From an uncultured Planctomycetaceae bacterium (GTDB lineage Bacteria > Planctomycetota > Planctomycetia > Pirellulales > UBA1268): a DNA stretch of 64,000 nucleotides. Below are positions 10,096 to 16,953 of this stretch, piece after piece; the stretch's first letter is position 1; each line of letters opens with the position of its first letter. The stretch spans positions 1 through 64,000 of the forward strand of contig CAISJI010000232.1 of assembly GCA_903885565.1 (NCBI GenBank), written 5' to 3'. The position numbers and the translations under genes are program-made. The notes under the pieces are model-generated. The model saw only the letters and a list, made by a program, of their open reading frames with translations, searched no databases and was not told where the DNA came from.

Positions 10096-10125
10096 TTGGG
10101 CTCACCTTGCCCCCCTCTGTAGAAT
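10096..10125 (+). promoter_or_regulatory. Candidate sigma70-type promoter for the hydrogenase operon
   Basis: TTGGGC at 10096-10101 and TAGAAT at 10120-10125 with an 18-base spacer. Transcription would start near 10132, about 35 bases before the first hydrogenase ATG. The match is moderate. Confidence 0.35.
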
Positions 10126-10166
10126 GAGCTCCAGCAGCCGCCGGTTCGTTTTCTGGAGCCCCCCGT

Positions 10167-11351
10167 ATGGTTTCGCCCGCCGCCAAAAAATATGCGGGGC
10201 AAATCGGCGATTGGCTCCGGCTCTTCCCCGCCGATCTGCAGCGAGTGATCACAATCCTCGCCGAGGATCGCCGGGTGGTCGGCCCGCAGATCGCCGATGG
10301 GGCGGTTGTCTACCGCGATCTGATCGATGTCGCCCAACTGCCGACGGGATGGATCGATGACCAGGACGGGGGCAGCTATCGGCTCCGCCAGGAAGCCACC
10401 GCGGGCTGTTTCGATCATGTCGTCGGCCCCCATTCGCTGAAAGGTTTTTTGTTTCCAGCGCGAGACACAGTGGCGAGCTTTGTGCGCACCGAGGGGGAAT
10501 GGAAGCAGGAGCCGGTGCCAGCCGACGAGCGGCCGCTGGCGGTGCTCGGCGTGCGGGCTTGCGATATGGCGGCCCTGCGGATTCAGGACAAGGTCTTTCT
10601 CGGCAGCGGGTATGTCGATCCGGCCTACAAGGCCCGCCGCGAGCGGCTCTTCACGGTGGCCGTCAACTGCCGCCGGGCCGCCGCCACCTGTTTTTGTCAC
10701 TCCATGAACTGCGGACCAAAAGTGGCACCAGGTTTTGATTTGGCGCTGACCGAACGCGACGGCTGGTTTGCCTGCCAGATCGGCTCCGCGGCAGGGCTGG
10801 CGCTCTTCCAGCGACTGGCTGCCGCCGGCATGGTTCTCACCTCCTGCACGGCTCCCGAGATCGACGCGGCTGAAAAAGTCTCGGCCGATCTGGAGGCGAG
10901 CATGCACGCCCGGCAGCCGGTGGAAAACAGCCCGCGGCCCCGCAGCCTCGACACCACCGGCATCCGCGATCTGCTCTATGCGAATCCAGAGCACCCGCGC
11001 TGGGAGGAGGTGGCGACCCGCTGCCTCTCCTGCACCAACTGCACGCTCGTCTGCCCCACCTGCTTCTGTTCGTCGGTGACCGAGGTGGCCGATCTCTCCG
11101 GCGACCATGTCGAACGGCAGCGGCACTGGGCGAGCTGTTTTACGCTCGATCACTCCCGGATGCACGGCGGGAGCGTTCGCAATTCCACCTCCTCGCGGTA
11201 CCGGCAATGGCTCACCCACAAGCTCGCCGGCTGGATCGACCAATTCGATTCCTCCGGCTGCACCGGGTGCGGGCGGTGCATCACCTGGTGTCCGGTGGGG
11301 ATCGATCTGACCGAGGAGGTGGCAGCCCTGCGCCACAGCCCCCCGCCATGA
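10167..11351 (+). CDS. hyhB: [NiFe] hydrogenase group 3b-type, beta subunit (Fe-S electron-transfer protein)
   Basis: 394 residues, cytoplasmic, no signal peptide. It belongs to the family of sulfhydrogenase beta subunits and anaerobic sulfite reductase subunit A. Two ferredoxin-type clusters lie at the C-terminus: [12 protein letters not shown] (Cys286, 289, 292, 296) and [12 protein letters not shown] (Cys365, 368, 371, 375). An upstream CFCHSMNC segment in the middle domain is typical of the family. Its job is to pass electrons between the small subunit and the flavoprotein encoded next. ATG 10167 has GGAG about 10 bases upstream. It overlaps the next gene by 4 bases (ATGA), indicating translational coupling. 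It is the first gene of a four-gene operon in the same order as the archaeal shy/hyd operons. Confidence 0.9.
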   Translation: MVSPAAKKYAGQIGDWLRLFPADLQRVITILAEDRRVVGPQIADGAVVYRDLIDVAQLPTGWIDDQDGGSYRLRQEATAGCFDHVVGPHSLKGFLFPARDTVASFVRTEGEWKQEPVPADERPLAVLGVRACDMAALRIQDKVFLGSGYVDPAYKARRERLFTVAVNCRRAAATCFCHSMNCGPKVAPGFDLALTERDGWFACQIGSAAGLALFQRLAAAGMVLTSCTAPEIDAAEKVSADLEASMHARQPVENSPRPRSLDTTGIRDLLYANPEHPRWEEVATRCLSCTNCTLVCPTCFCSSVTEVADLSGDHVERQRHWASCFTLDHSRMHGGSVRNSTSSRYRQWLTHKLAGWIDQFDSSGCTGCGRCITWCPVGIDLTEEVAALRHSPPP

Positions 11352-12214
11352 CCCTCGCCTCCCCCACCTCCACGGCCCGCGGCACGACCGATCCCTGGAC
11401 CTCACACGCTGCCCGCATCGTCGGCATCACTGAAGAAATCGCCGGCGTGCGCAGCTACGATCTGCTCTTCAGCGATCAGGGCCAGCGTTTGGCTTACCGA
11501 TTTCTGCCGGGTCAGTTCAACATGCTCCATCTGCCGGGAATCGGCGAGGCGGCGATCTCGATCAGTTCTTCGCCCGCCCGGCCAGATCAGCTCACGCACA
11601 CTGTACGGGCTGTCGGCAATGTGACCGACGCGCTCGCCCGGGCGAGCGTGGGAGACGCGGTGCTCGTCCGCGGCCCGTTTGGAAACGCCTGGCCGGTCGA
11701 TCGGCTGGACCAGCGGGATGTGGTGCTCGTGGCGGGAGGCTTGGGACTCGCCTCCCAGCGGGCGCTCATTGTAGAACTGGCCCGGGGAGCCATCCCCTGC
11801 CGCCGCGCCACTCTTCTGCATGGCTCCAAGCACCCTGCCGACCTGCTCTACCAGCAGGAATATGCCGGCTGGCAGGCGAGCGGTATCGACGTTCACCTCA
11901 TCGTGAACACTCCATCTCCCGAGTGGACCGGCCCGGTCGGACTCGTCACCGACATTTTCAAAACGCTGCCGCTGGTTCCGGCAGAGACGACGCTGCTCTG
12001 CTGCGGCCCCGATCGAATGATGACGGCCGTCGCAGAGCTGGCCCTCAAGCAAGGCATCTCACCAGCAGAAATCTATCTTTCGCTGGAACGCAACATGAGC
12101 TGTGCGGTGGCCCACTGTGGCCTCTGCCAGTTTGGCCCGCTCTTTGTCTGCCGCGATGGCCCCGTCTTCCGTCACGATCAGATCGCCCGGTTCCTCGCCG
12201 TACCGCAGCTGTAG
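11348..12214 (+). CDS. hyhG: [NiFe] hydrogenase group 3b-type, gamma subunit (FAD/NAD(P)-binding diaphorase)
   Basis: 288 residues of the ferredoxin-NADP reductase superfamily. The N-terminal barrel has FLPGQFNML and the flavin-binding AISISSSPA; the nucleotide-binding half starts at [11 protein letters not shown], with [10 protein letters not shown] later. A [2Fe-2S] site near the C-terminus has Cys252, Cys257, Cys260 and Cys268 in the [14 protein letters not shown] region. Subunits of this kind exchange hydride with NAD(P)H and feed electrons through the beta subunit to the NiFe core. Start ATG 11348 overlaps the upstream stop by four bases. The gap to the next gene is 14 bases. Confidence 0.9.
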   Translation: MTLASPTSTARGTTDPWTSHAARIVGITEEIAGVRSYDLLFSDQGQRLAYRFLPGQFNMLHLPGIGEAAISISSSPARPDQLTHTVRAVGNVTDALARASVGDAVLVRGPFGNAWPVDRLDQRDVVLVAGGLGLASQRALIVELARGAIPCRRATLLHGSKHPADLLYQQEYAGWQASGIDVHLIVNTPSPEWTGPVGLVTDIFKTLPLVPAETTLLCCGPDRMMTAVAELALKQGISPAEIYLSLERNMSCAVAHCGLCQFGPLFVCRDGPVFRHDQIARFLAVPQL

Positions 12215-12228
12215 GTGGAAGAGTTTCC

Positions 12229-13011
12229 ATGCCAACCAAGCTTCGCCTTGCCGTCTACAAATTCGCCTCCTGCGACGGCTGCCAATTGCAGCTGCTCGAT
12301 GCGCAGGGAAAGCTTCTGGAGATCGCCCGGCGAATCGACATTGACCACTTCCTCGAGGCGCGGTCGCAGGTGGTCGAGGGGCCCTATGACATCGCGCTGG
12401 TTGAGGGTTCGATCACCACGCCCGAGGATGCCGAGCGCATCCGGAAAATTCGCCGCGACTGCCGGTATCTCGTCACGCTTGGCGCCTGTGCCACCGCCGG
12501 GGGCATTCAGGCTCTGCGCAACTGGGGCAACATCGAGGAGTTTGTGTCGGCGGTCTACGCTACCCCGAGCTATATCAGCACGCTGGCCACAAGCACCCCG
12601 ATCGCCGACCACGTGCCGGTCGATTTCGAGCTGCGGGGCTGCCCGATCGACACGGGACAACTTGTGGAGCTGCTCACAGCTTTTCTGCTGGGGCGGAAGC
12701 CGCACGTGCCCTCCTGGAGCGTGTGCGTGGAGTGCAAATCGAGCGGAGCTGTCTGCGTGGCGGTGACGCAAGGCATCCCCTGCCTGGGGCCAGTCACACA
12801 GGCCGGCTGCGGGGCGATCTGCCCGGCCCATGGCCGGGAATGCTTTGGCTGTTTTGGGCCGAGCGAGCCGGCCAATCTTGTCAGCCTCACGGGGCACTAC
12901 CAGCAGCAGGGAATTCCTCCAGAGCAGCTCGGCCGCATGCTGCGGTCGTTCACTGCCGAGGCCCCGGCGTTTCGCGCCGAGGGGGACAGACTCAGGGGGC
13001 TCCAGCCATGA
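12229..13011 (+). CDS. hyhS: [NiFe] hydrogenase group 3b-type, small (delta) subunit
   Basis: 260 residues. There is no Tat signal, so this is a cytosolic enzyme. Proximal-cluster cysteines: Cys15 and Cys18 in FASCDGCQLQLL, Cys87 in LGACATAGG and Cys138 in LRGCPID. Further cysteines for other clusters lie in CVECKSSGAVC, GIPCLGPVTQAGCGAICP and ECFGCFGPSE. The subunit carries electrons between the NiFe site of the large subunit and the beta/gamma module. Start ATG 12229 gives the normal family N-terminus (KLRLAVYKFASCDGC); the reading frame is open further upstream but without family similarity. It overlaps the large-subunit gene by 4 bases. Confidence 0.92.
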   Translation: MPTKLRLAVYKFASCDGCQLQLLDAQGKLLEIARRIDIDHFLEARSQVVEGPYDIALVEGSITTPEDAERIRKIRRDCRYLVTLGACATAGGIQALRNWGNIEEFVSAVYATPSYISTLATSTPIADHVPVDFELRGCPIDTGQLVELLTAFLLGRKPHVPSWSVCVECKSSGAVCVAVTQGIPCLGPVTQAGCGAICPAHGRECFGCFGPSEPANLVSLTGHYQQQGIPPEQLGRMLRSFTAEAPAFRAEGDRLRGLQP

Positions 13012-14312
13012 GCGAGCTCCGCCGGATCAGCGTGAAGGCGCTTACGAGAGTGGAGGGCGAGGGAGCCCTGCGCATCCGCGTGCGGGATGGAACGATCGAG
13101 ATCGCCGAATTCAATATCTACGAGCCTCCCCGGTTCTTTGAACGTCTCCTCCGCGGCCGCGCCTTTGCCGAGGTGCCCGACATCACGGCCCGGATCTGCG
13201 GCATCTGCCCAGTGGCTTACCAGCTCACCGCCTGCCAGGCTCTGGAAAATGCGTTTGGCGTGCAGATCACCCCGGCCATCGCTGCCCTGCGCCGGTTGCT
13301 CTACTGGGGGGAATGGATCCAGAGCCACTCCCTCCATATCCACCTCCTCCATGCCCCCGATTTCCTCGGCTACGAAAGCGGCTTTTCACTCGCTGTCGAC
13401 CGGCCCGAATTCGTGGAACGCGGCCTGCGTTTCAAGGCCATCGGCAGTCGGATCATGGAAGTGGTTGGCGGCCGGGCGGTGCACCCGATCAACGTCGCCG
13501 TGGGGGGCTTTTTCAAGGCTCCCGCCGCAGCGGCGCTGCGGGGCCTCATCCCCGATCTGGAGTGGGGCCTCGCTGCCGCCCTTGAGCTGGTTCGCGATGT
13601 CAGCCAATTCGAATTCCCTTCGCTGCAGTGCCCTGCCACCTGCGTCGCCCTGCGATCTGACACGGGCTCCCCTTCCGACAGCGGCCGGATCATCTCCTCC
13701 GCCGGCCTCGACATCGCCATCGATGAATTTGAGCAGCACTTTGCCGAGGAGCAGGTGCCACACAGCACGGCGCTCTACAGCCTGCAACTGCCCGATCGCA
13801 CGCCCTACCTCGTCGGCCCCGTGGCCCGGCTCAATCTCTGCCGCGAGCAGCTTCCCCCCCACACCCGCCGCAGTGTCGAGGCCTGCGGCATCGATTGGCC
13901 GCTGGTGAATCCTTACAAGAGCATCGTGGCTCGGGCCCTTGAAGTGGCTGCGGCTTTTGAAGAGTCGCTGGGAATAGTGCGGGATGTGATGGCCGACATC
14001 AATCCCTGCCGGGTCGAGGTGACTCCGCGCGAGGGCACTGGATGCGCCGCCACTGAGGCGCCGCGGGGGCTGCTCTACCACCGCTACTCGGTTACTGCCG
14101 ATGGGTTGATCACCGCCGCCACGATCATCCCCCCCACATCGCAGAATCAGGCCCAAATAGAAAAAGATCTCCGCGGCCTGCTGCCGTCGGTGCTGGGCTT
14201 TGCTGACGCACTGGTCAGTTCACGCTGCGAACAGCTCATCCGCAGCTACGATCCCTGCATCAGCTGCGCCACGCACTTTTTAACGCTTGTCTTGGACCGC
14301 GGGGAAGCCTGA
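13008..14312 (+). CDS. hyhL: [NiFe] hydrogenase group 3b-type, large (alpha, catalytic) subunit
   Basis: 434 residues. The NiFe active-site ligands are all present: RICGIC (Cys64, Cys67) and DPCISCATH (Cys417, Cys420). The N-terminus ISVKALTRVEGEGALRIRV is typical for the family. After the last histidine (H423) there are 11 residues, FLTLVLDRGEA, which would be removed by a maturation protease as in other NiFe hydrogenases; in the Pyrococcus enzyme the removed tail is only about four residues (recalled). Group 3b enzymes are bidirectional NADP-linked hydrogenases, some with sulfur-reducing activity. No hyp maturation genes or protease gene occur in this window, so they must be elsewhere if the enzyme is active. 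Confidence 0.93.
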   Translation: MSELRRISVKALTRVEGEGALRIRVRDGTIEIAEFNIYEPPRFFERLLRGRAFAEVPDITARICGICPVAYQLTACQALENAFGVQITPAIAALRRLLYWGEWIQSHSLHIHLLHAPDFLGYESGFSLAVDRPEFVERGLRFKAIGSRIMEVVGGRAVHPINVAVGGFFKAPAAAALRGLIPDLEWGLAAALELVRDVSQFEFPSLQCPATCVALRSDTGSPSDSGRIISSAGLDIAIDEFEQHFAEEQVPHSTALYSLQLPDRTPYLVGPVARLNLCREQLPPHTRRSVEACGIDWPLVNPYKSIVARALEVAAAFEESLGIVRDVMADINPCRVEVTPREGTGCAATEAPRGLLYHRYSVTADGLITAATIIPPTSQNQAQIEKDLRGLLPSVLGFADALVSSRCEQLIRSYDPCISCATHFLTLVLDRGEA

Positions 14313-14421
14313 GCTGCGTTTCGATCGTCTGACGGGCAGGGCATCCAGCGACGCGTCACTTGATCCGCAGCCAGCCCACGCCTTCGCCATCGTGTATGAC
14401 ACAGGATTCCGCGGCGAAACC

Positions 14422-14449
14422 TTGCCCCCGAACGATGGCTGTGTATAAT
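14422..14449 (+). promoter_or_regulatory. Strong sigma70-type promoter candidate
   Basis: TTGCCC at 14422-14427 and a perfect TATAAT at 14444-14449 separated by 16 bases. It is among the best promoter matches I found in the window. It points into a hairpin-rich region and the small gene at 14693. Confidence 0.6.
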
Positions 14450-14455
14450 CTGGTC

Positions 14456-14692
14456 TGGAAGGTCAGCAGTATCCTGGCTTTGAATTGGGTCGGCCCCCGT
14501 GGTCGCCCGTACCAACCTCGCGAAAGCACAAGGTGGTGACTCTCCCTGGCAACAGGGCGGGAGGATACGCGTCGGGAGCGGTTCCCGACGAAGCTTTCGT
14601 TCGGTTCCCCGAGCCTGCCGCTGGGAAAAATCTGCGTCAGGCTCCGGCACCCCGAAAGCACCTTCCTTTCCTTGACTGGAAAGGGGTGCGAG
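14456..14692 (+). ncRNA. Putative structured leader RNA upstream of the Arm-like small gene
   Basis: No protein gene fits here, but hairpins follow one another. (1) ACCAACCT/AGGTGGT (14511-14518 with 14531-14537) encloses GC-GAAA-GC, a GNRA tetraloop. (2) CCCTG-GCAA-CAGGG (14544-14557) is a second GNRA loop, with flanking CTC/GAG extending the stem. (3) CGTCGGGA/TCCCGACG spans 14570-14590. (4) GAGCCTG (14611-14617) pairs with CAGGCTC (14638-14644). (5) An SD-masking hairpin lies at 14658-14689. Expected transcript start is about 14456 from the promoter at 14422-14449. It could be a long 5' leader controlling the small gene or a stand-alone RNA. I do not recognise it as a known riboswitch, tmRNA, RNase P, 6S or SRP RNA. 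Confidence 0.5.
14658..14689 (+). promoter_or_regulatory. Hairpin sequestering the Shine-Dalgarno of the small Arm-like gene
   Basis: GCACC (14658-14662), a 2-base bulge and CCTTTCC (14665-14671) pair with GGAAAGG (14678-14684) and GGTGC (14685-14689) around loop TTGACT. The SD AAAGGGG lies inside the 3' arm, just before ATG 14693. A competing partner, GCACCCC at 14647-14653, can pair with GGGGTGC at 14683-14689, so two mutually exclusive foldings exist. Confidence 0.5.
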
Positions 14693-14986
14693 ATGCCCGT
14701 TGGTTTTCCTTCACTGCGTGTCGATCATGGCAACGACAGCCATCATCTCTGGTGCAACAACGGCACCTGGTGGGTTCACTACACGGTTCACTTTGACCAT
14801 CGCAAACGCCGGGTGCGCCGCTCCCTGCAAACGCGCTCGCTCGCCGAAGCGCGGCTGCGGCGCGATGCATTGCTCCTGAGGATCACCAGCGAGGGGGATC
14901 TGCTCACCGAGCGGCCGCGACTCAAGCACTCCGCTCAGACGGCTCCAGAGGGTGGCGTGCCATTCGATCGGCGGAGCGTGGTCTGA
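14693..14986 (+). CDS. Small basic protein resembling a stand-alone integrase Arm DNA-binding domain
   Basis: 97 residues from ATG 14693, chosen because AAAGGGG lies 6-7 bases upstream; a TTG at 14672 in the same frame is less likely. The core NGTWWVHYTVHFDHRKRRVR, followed by RRSLQTRSLAEARLRRDALL, has the three-strand-plus-helix pattern of the Arm-type N-terminal domain of tyrosine recombinases (aromatic pair, basic strand, SL-T-x-AEA-x-R-RD helix). There is no catalytic recombinase domain and no adjacent integrase, so this is either a free-standing DNA-binding protein or a remnant. The C-terminal 35 residues are polar and unstructured. Function unknown; DNA binding is inferred from the pattern only. 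Confidence 0.6.
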   Translation: MPVGFPSLRVDHGNDSHHLWCNNGTWWVHYTVHFDHRKRRVRRSLQTRSLAEARLRRDALLLRITSEGDLLTERPRLKHSAQTAPEGGVPFDRRSVV

Positions 14987-15008
14987 CTGAAAACCAGCCG
15001 CCAAACTG

Positions 15009-16076
15009 CTACTCGCCCGTGACAATTTCAATTCTGCCACTGCCTGGCAACCGTTCGACGCAGCGGTTGCCGAGGAGCCTTGATGGCGTGATGAAGCCCG
15101 GCGGAGATTTTCCGGCGAGCAGATGTTCGACCGCCAACAGCACTCCCTCGACGGTGACATCATAGGGATTGGCGGTTTCCACCCGCGCCGTCACCACCGC
15201 GCCGCTGGGGCTGCGGGCCTCGCCCCAGACCCAGGTGCGGTGCTGCCGCCGGAAGGCGGCGCTGGGGCCCTGCACCTTCGCTGCAATCCGCCGTGCCAGC
15301 CAGCCCTGCACCCTCCTGCTGGCAAAGATCGGCCGGCAGGGGTTGAGCAGTCGCATCGCCCACCCCACACCGCTCGGAGCTGCCATGTAAACCTCAATGT
15401 TCGGAATGCCGGTGGTGTGGAAGGCGGTGGAGACATCACCCCAGGGAATTGTCACGGCTGGCCTCTCCCCGCGACCGAAGTTGATCCTGCGCCGTTTCCA
15501 GCCCAACGGCACTCCCGTAATCCGGCCAGCGCGGCGCACCTGTCCGCCAACCCGCATCCCCTCCAGCGCCGTCTTACTGGTGCCTGGGGAGAGCTGGCCA
15601 TCGGTGTCGAAGCCGAGCGCGAGCGTCGCAGCGTCGGGCAGCGCCTCCTTCAGGCAGGCAGCGAGGCAGTCGGTCGGGATCACATCAAACCCGACTCCGG
15701 GGCAGACCACGATTCCGGCCTCGCGGGCCGCCCGATCACGGGCGTGCGCCGCTTCGAAAACGCCAATCTCACCGGTGATGTCAACGTAATGGGCGCCGGT
15801 GGCCAGACAGGCATCGATCATCCCCTGGCTGGTGGCGGAGAACGGGCCAGCGCAGTGGGCCACCACTACCACCCCTGCGAGAGCCTGGCGGGCCTGTTGG
15901 GGCTGGGCGAGGTCAAACACGGAAAAGTCGAGGCCGGTCTCAGCAGCGAGGGCCTCCACCCTCCCGGCATCTCTTCCAGCCAAGAGCGGCGTCAGCCCCC
16001 GCTCCCGCACCGCCGCAGCGATCAGCCGGCCGGTGTAGCCATAGGCACCGTAGATCATCCAGCGGTTTGACTGCAT
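15009..16076 (-). CDS. Saccharopine dehydrogenase-like NADP-binding oxidoreductase
   Basis: 355 residues from ATG at 16076, with AAGG about 5 bases upstream. The N-terminus WMIYGAYGYTGRLIAAAVRE is a Rossmann GxxGxxG motif. Next come LLAGRDAGRVEALAAETGL and AHCAGPFSATSQGMIDACLA, then VDITGEIGVFEAAH, which together match the saccharopine dehydrogenase/trans-acting enoyl reductase family rather than true lysine-pathway enzymes. The C-terminal part (residues about 200-350) contains PWGDVSTAFHTTGIPNIEVY, also family-like. It probably reduces a carbonyl or enoyl substrate with NADPH; the substrate is unknown. It is divergent from the response regulator gene over 154 bases. Confidence 0.85.
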   Translation of the reverse strand: MQSNRWMIYGAYGYTGRLIAAAVRERGLTPLLAGRDAGRVEALAAETGLDFSVFDLAQPQQARQALAGVVVVAHCAGPFSATSQGMIDACLATGAHYVDITGEIGVFEAAHARDRAAREAGIVVCPGVGFDVIPTDCLAACLKEALPDAATLALGFDTDGQLSPGTSKTALEGMRVGGQVRRAGRITGVPLGWKRRRINFGRGERPAVTIPWGDVSTAFHTTGIPNIEVYMAAPSGVGWAMRLLNPCRPIFASRRVQGWLARRIAAKVQGPSAAFRRQHRTWVWGEARSPSGAVVTARVETANPYDVTVEGVLLAVEHLLAGKSPPGFITPSRLLGNRCVERLPGSGRIEIVTGE

Positions 16077-16137
16077 TGCCTTCAATTGGAGGCGGGCAAG
16101 GGTCCGGTTGTCCAGTTGGCTGCGAAAATAACCTGCT

Positions 16138-16176
16138 AGCATTCCCCCCCTTGGAGTGCTTATCCTGAGGAATGCT
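16138..16176. promoter_or_regulatory. Inverted repeat in the divergent intergenic region
   Basis: AGCATTCC (16138-16145) and GGAATGCT (16169-16176) form a perfect 8-bp inverted repeat with a 23-base spacer, between the oxidoreductase and the LuxR-type regulator. It could be an operator, possibly for the regulator itself; there is no direct evidence. Confidence 0.35.
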
Positions 16177-16230
16177 CGATACCGGTAATCCAGCCCCGCT
16201 TTGACCTTCTCTCTCCAGAAACCAAGTCCT

Positions 16231-16869
16231 ATGGCCAACTCCATCTCCCTCATCCTGGCCCACCCCCGTGAACTCATCAGGGCGGGGCTGCGCACGCTTC
16301 TCTCCCCAGCCGGTGTCACGATTGTCGGCGAGGCGACAACCCCTCAGCAGGCCCTGCTCCTGGCCAAGAAGCACAAGCCGCAGGTTCTGCTGCTCGACAC
16401 GTCGATGCCGGGAGGGGACAACTTCTCGCTTGTGGCCGATCTGCGCGAGGTGCTGCCGAAGATGGGCGTCGTGATGATCTCCGTGTCAGACAGCCCGACG
16501 TATGTTGCCCGGGCCATCACAGCCGGGGCCTGCGACTACCTGCTGGAGAGTGTTACGGCGCGAGAGTTGGTGACGGCGCTTGAGCACGCGGCCGCCGGCA
16601 CGAAGCCCGCCCCCTCGAGCCTGTTTGGCAGAATCTCAGACAATATGTCCGAACGGAAATTCAACGCCGCGTTGGAAGGCCAACTCACCCCCCGCGAACA
16701 GCAGGTGCTCAGGCACATCGCCATGGGGCTCTCCAATGCCGAGATCGGCAAGTCGCTCTCCATCAGCGTCGAGACGGTGAAGGAGCATGTGCAGAATCTG
16801 CTGCGCAAACTCGAAGTCGGGGATCGCACCCACGCCGCTGTCTGGGCCCTCAAGCACGGGCTGTCGTAG
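16231..16869 (+). CDS. LuxR/NarL-type response regulator with degenerate receiver domain
   Basis: 212 residues. The C-terminal LuxR-type HTH is clear: LTPREQQVLRHIAMGLSNAE then SISVETVKEHVQNLLRKLEV. The N-terminal receiver keeps the acceptor aspartate region (LLLDTSMPG, Asp56) but the acidic pair that binds Mg2+ is replaced by Ala-His (LILAHPREL, positions 10-11). The conserved lysine near the end of the domain is also missing (YLLESV instead of the usual YLLK). It may therefore act without normal phosphotransfer. No histidine kinase gene lies nearby. ATG 16231 lacks a strong SD. It is divergently transcribed from the saccharopine-like gene, with an inverted repeat between them. Confidence 0.88.
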   Translation: MANSISLILAHPRELIRAGLRTLLSPAGVTIVGEATTPQQALLLAKKHKPQVLLLDTSMPGGDNFSLVADLREVLPKMGVVMISVSDSPTYVARAITAGACDYLLESVTARELVTALEHAAAGTKPAPSSLFGRISDNMSERKFNAALEGQLTPREQQVLRHIAMGLSNAEIGKSLSISVETVKEHVQNLLRKLEVGDRTHAAVWALKHGLS

Positions 16870-16953
16870 GCTATTCGTGTCACGCGAATGCATCGCGTGC
16901 TCCCTGCCACCACATCCTGCTCCGCTCGATGAGGTGATCAGCAGTAGCCGGGC

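Larger units (their letters stand above)
9814..10166. other. Intergenic region between CoA-transferase and hydrogenase operon
   Basis: 353 bases without a convincing gene. It contains a hairpin, GTCGCCC-CGTC-GGGCGAC at 9857-9874, which may end the upstream transcript, and a promoter candidate at 10096-10125. Short open frames here show no recognisable protein features. Confidence 0.6.

Noticed and set aside
9814-10166. Small proteins in the gap before the hydrogenase operon
   Set aside because: Candidate frames overlap on both strands, have no SD and no recognisable protein pattern.
14456-14692. Leader RNA as tmRNA, RNase P, SRP, 6S or a common riboswitch
   Set aside because: I could not find the hallmark cores of those RNAs in the sequence; the identity stays open.
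14693-14986. Site of an integrated phage or island
   Set aside because: There is no tRNA, attachment-site repeat or recombinase catalytic domain around the Arm-like gene, and composition does not visibly change.
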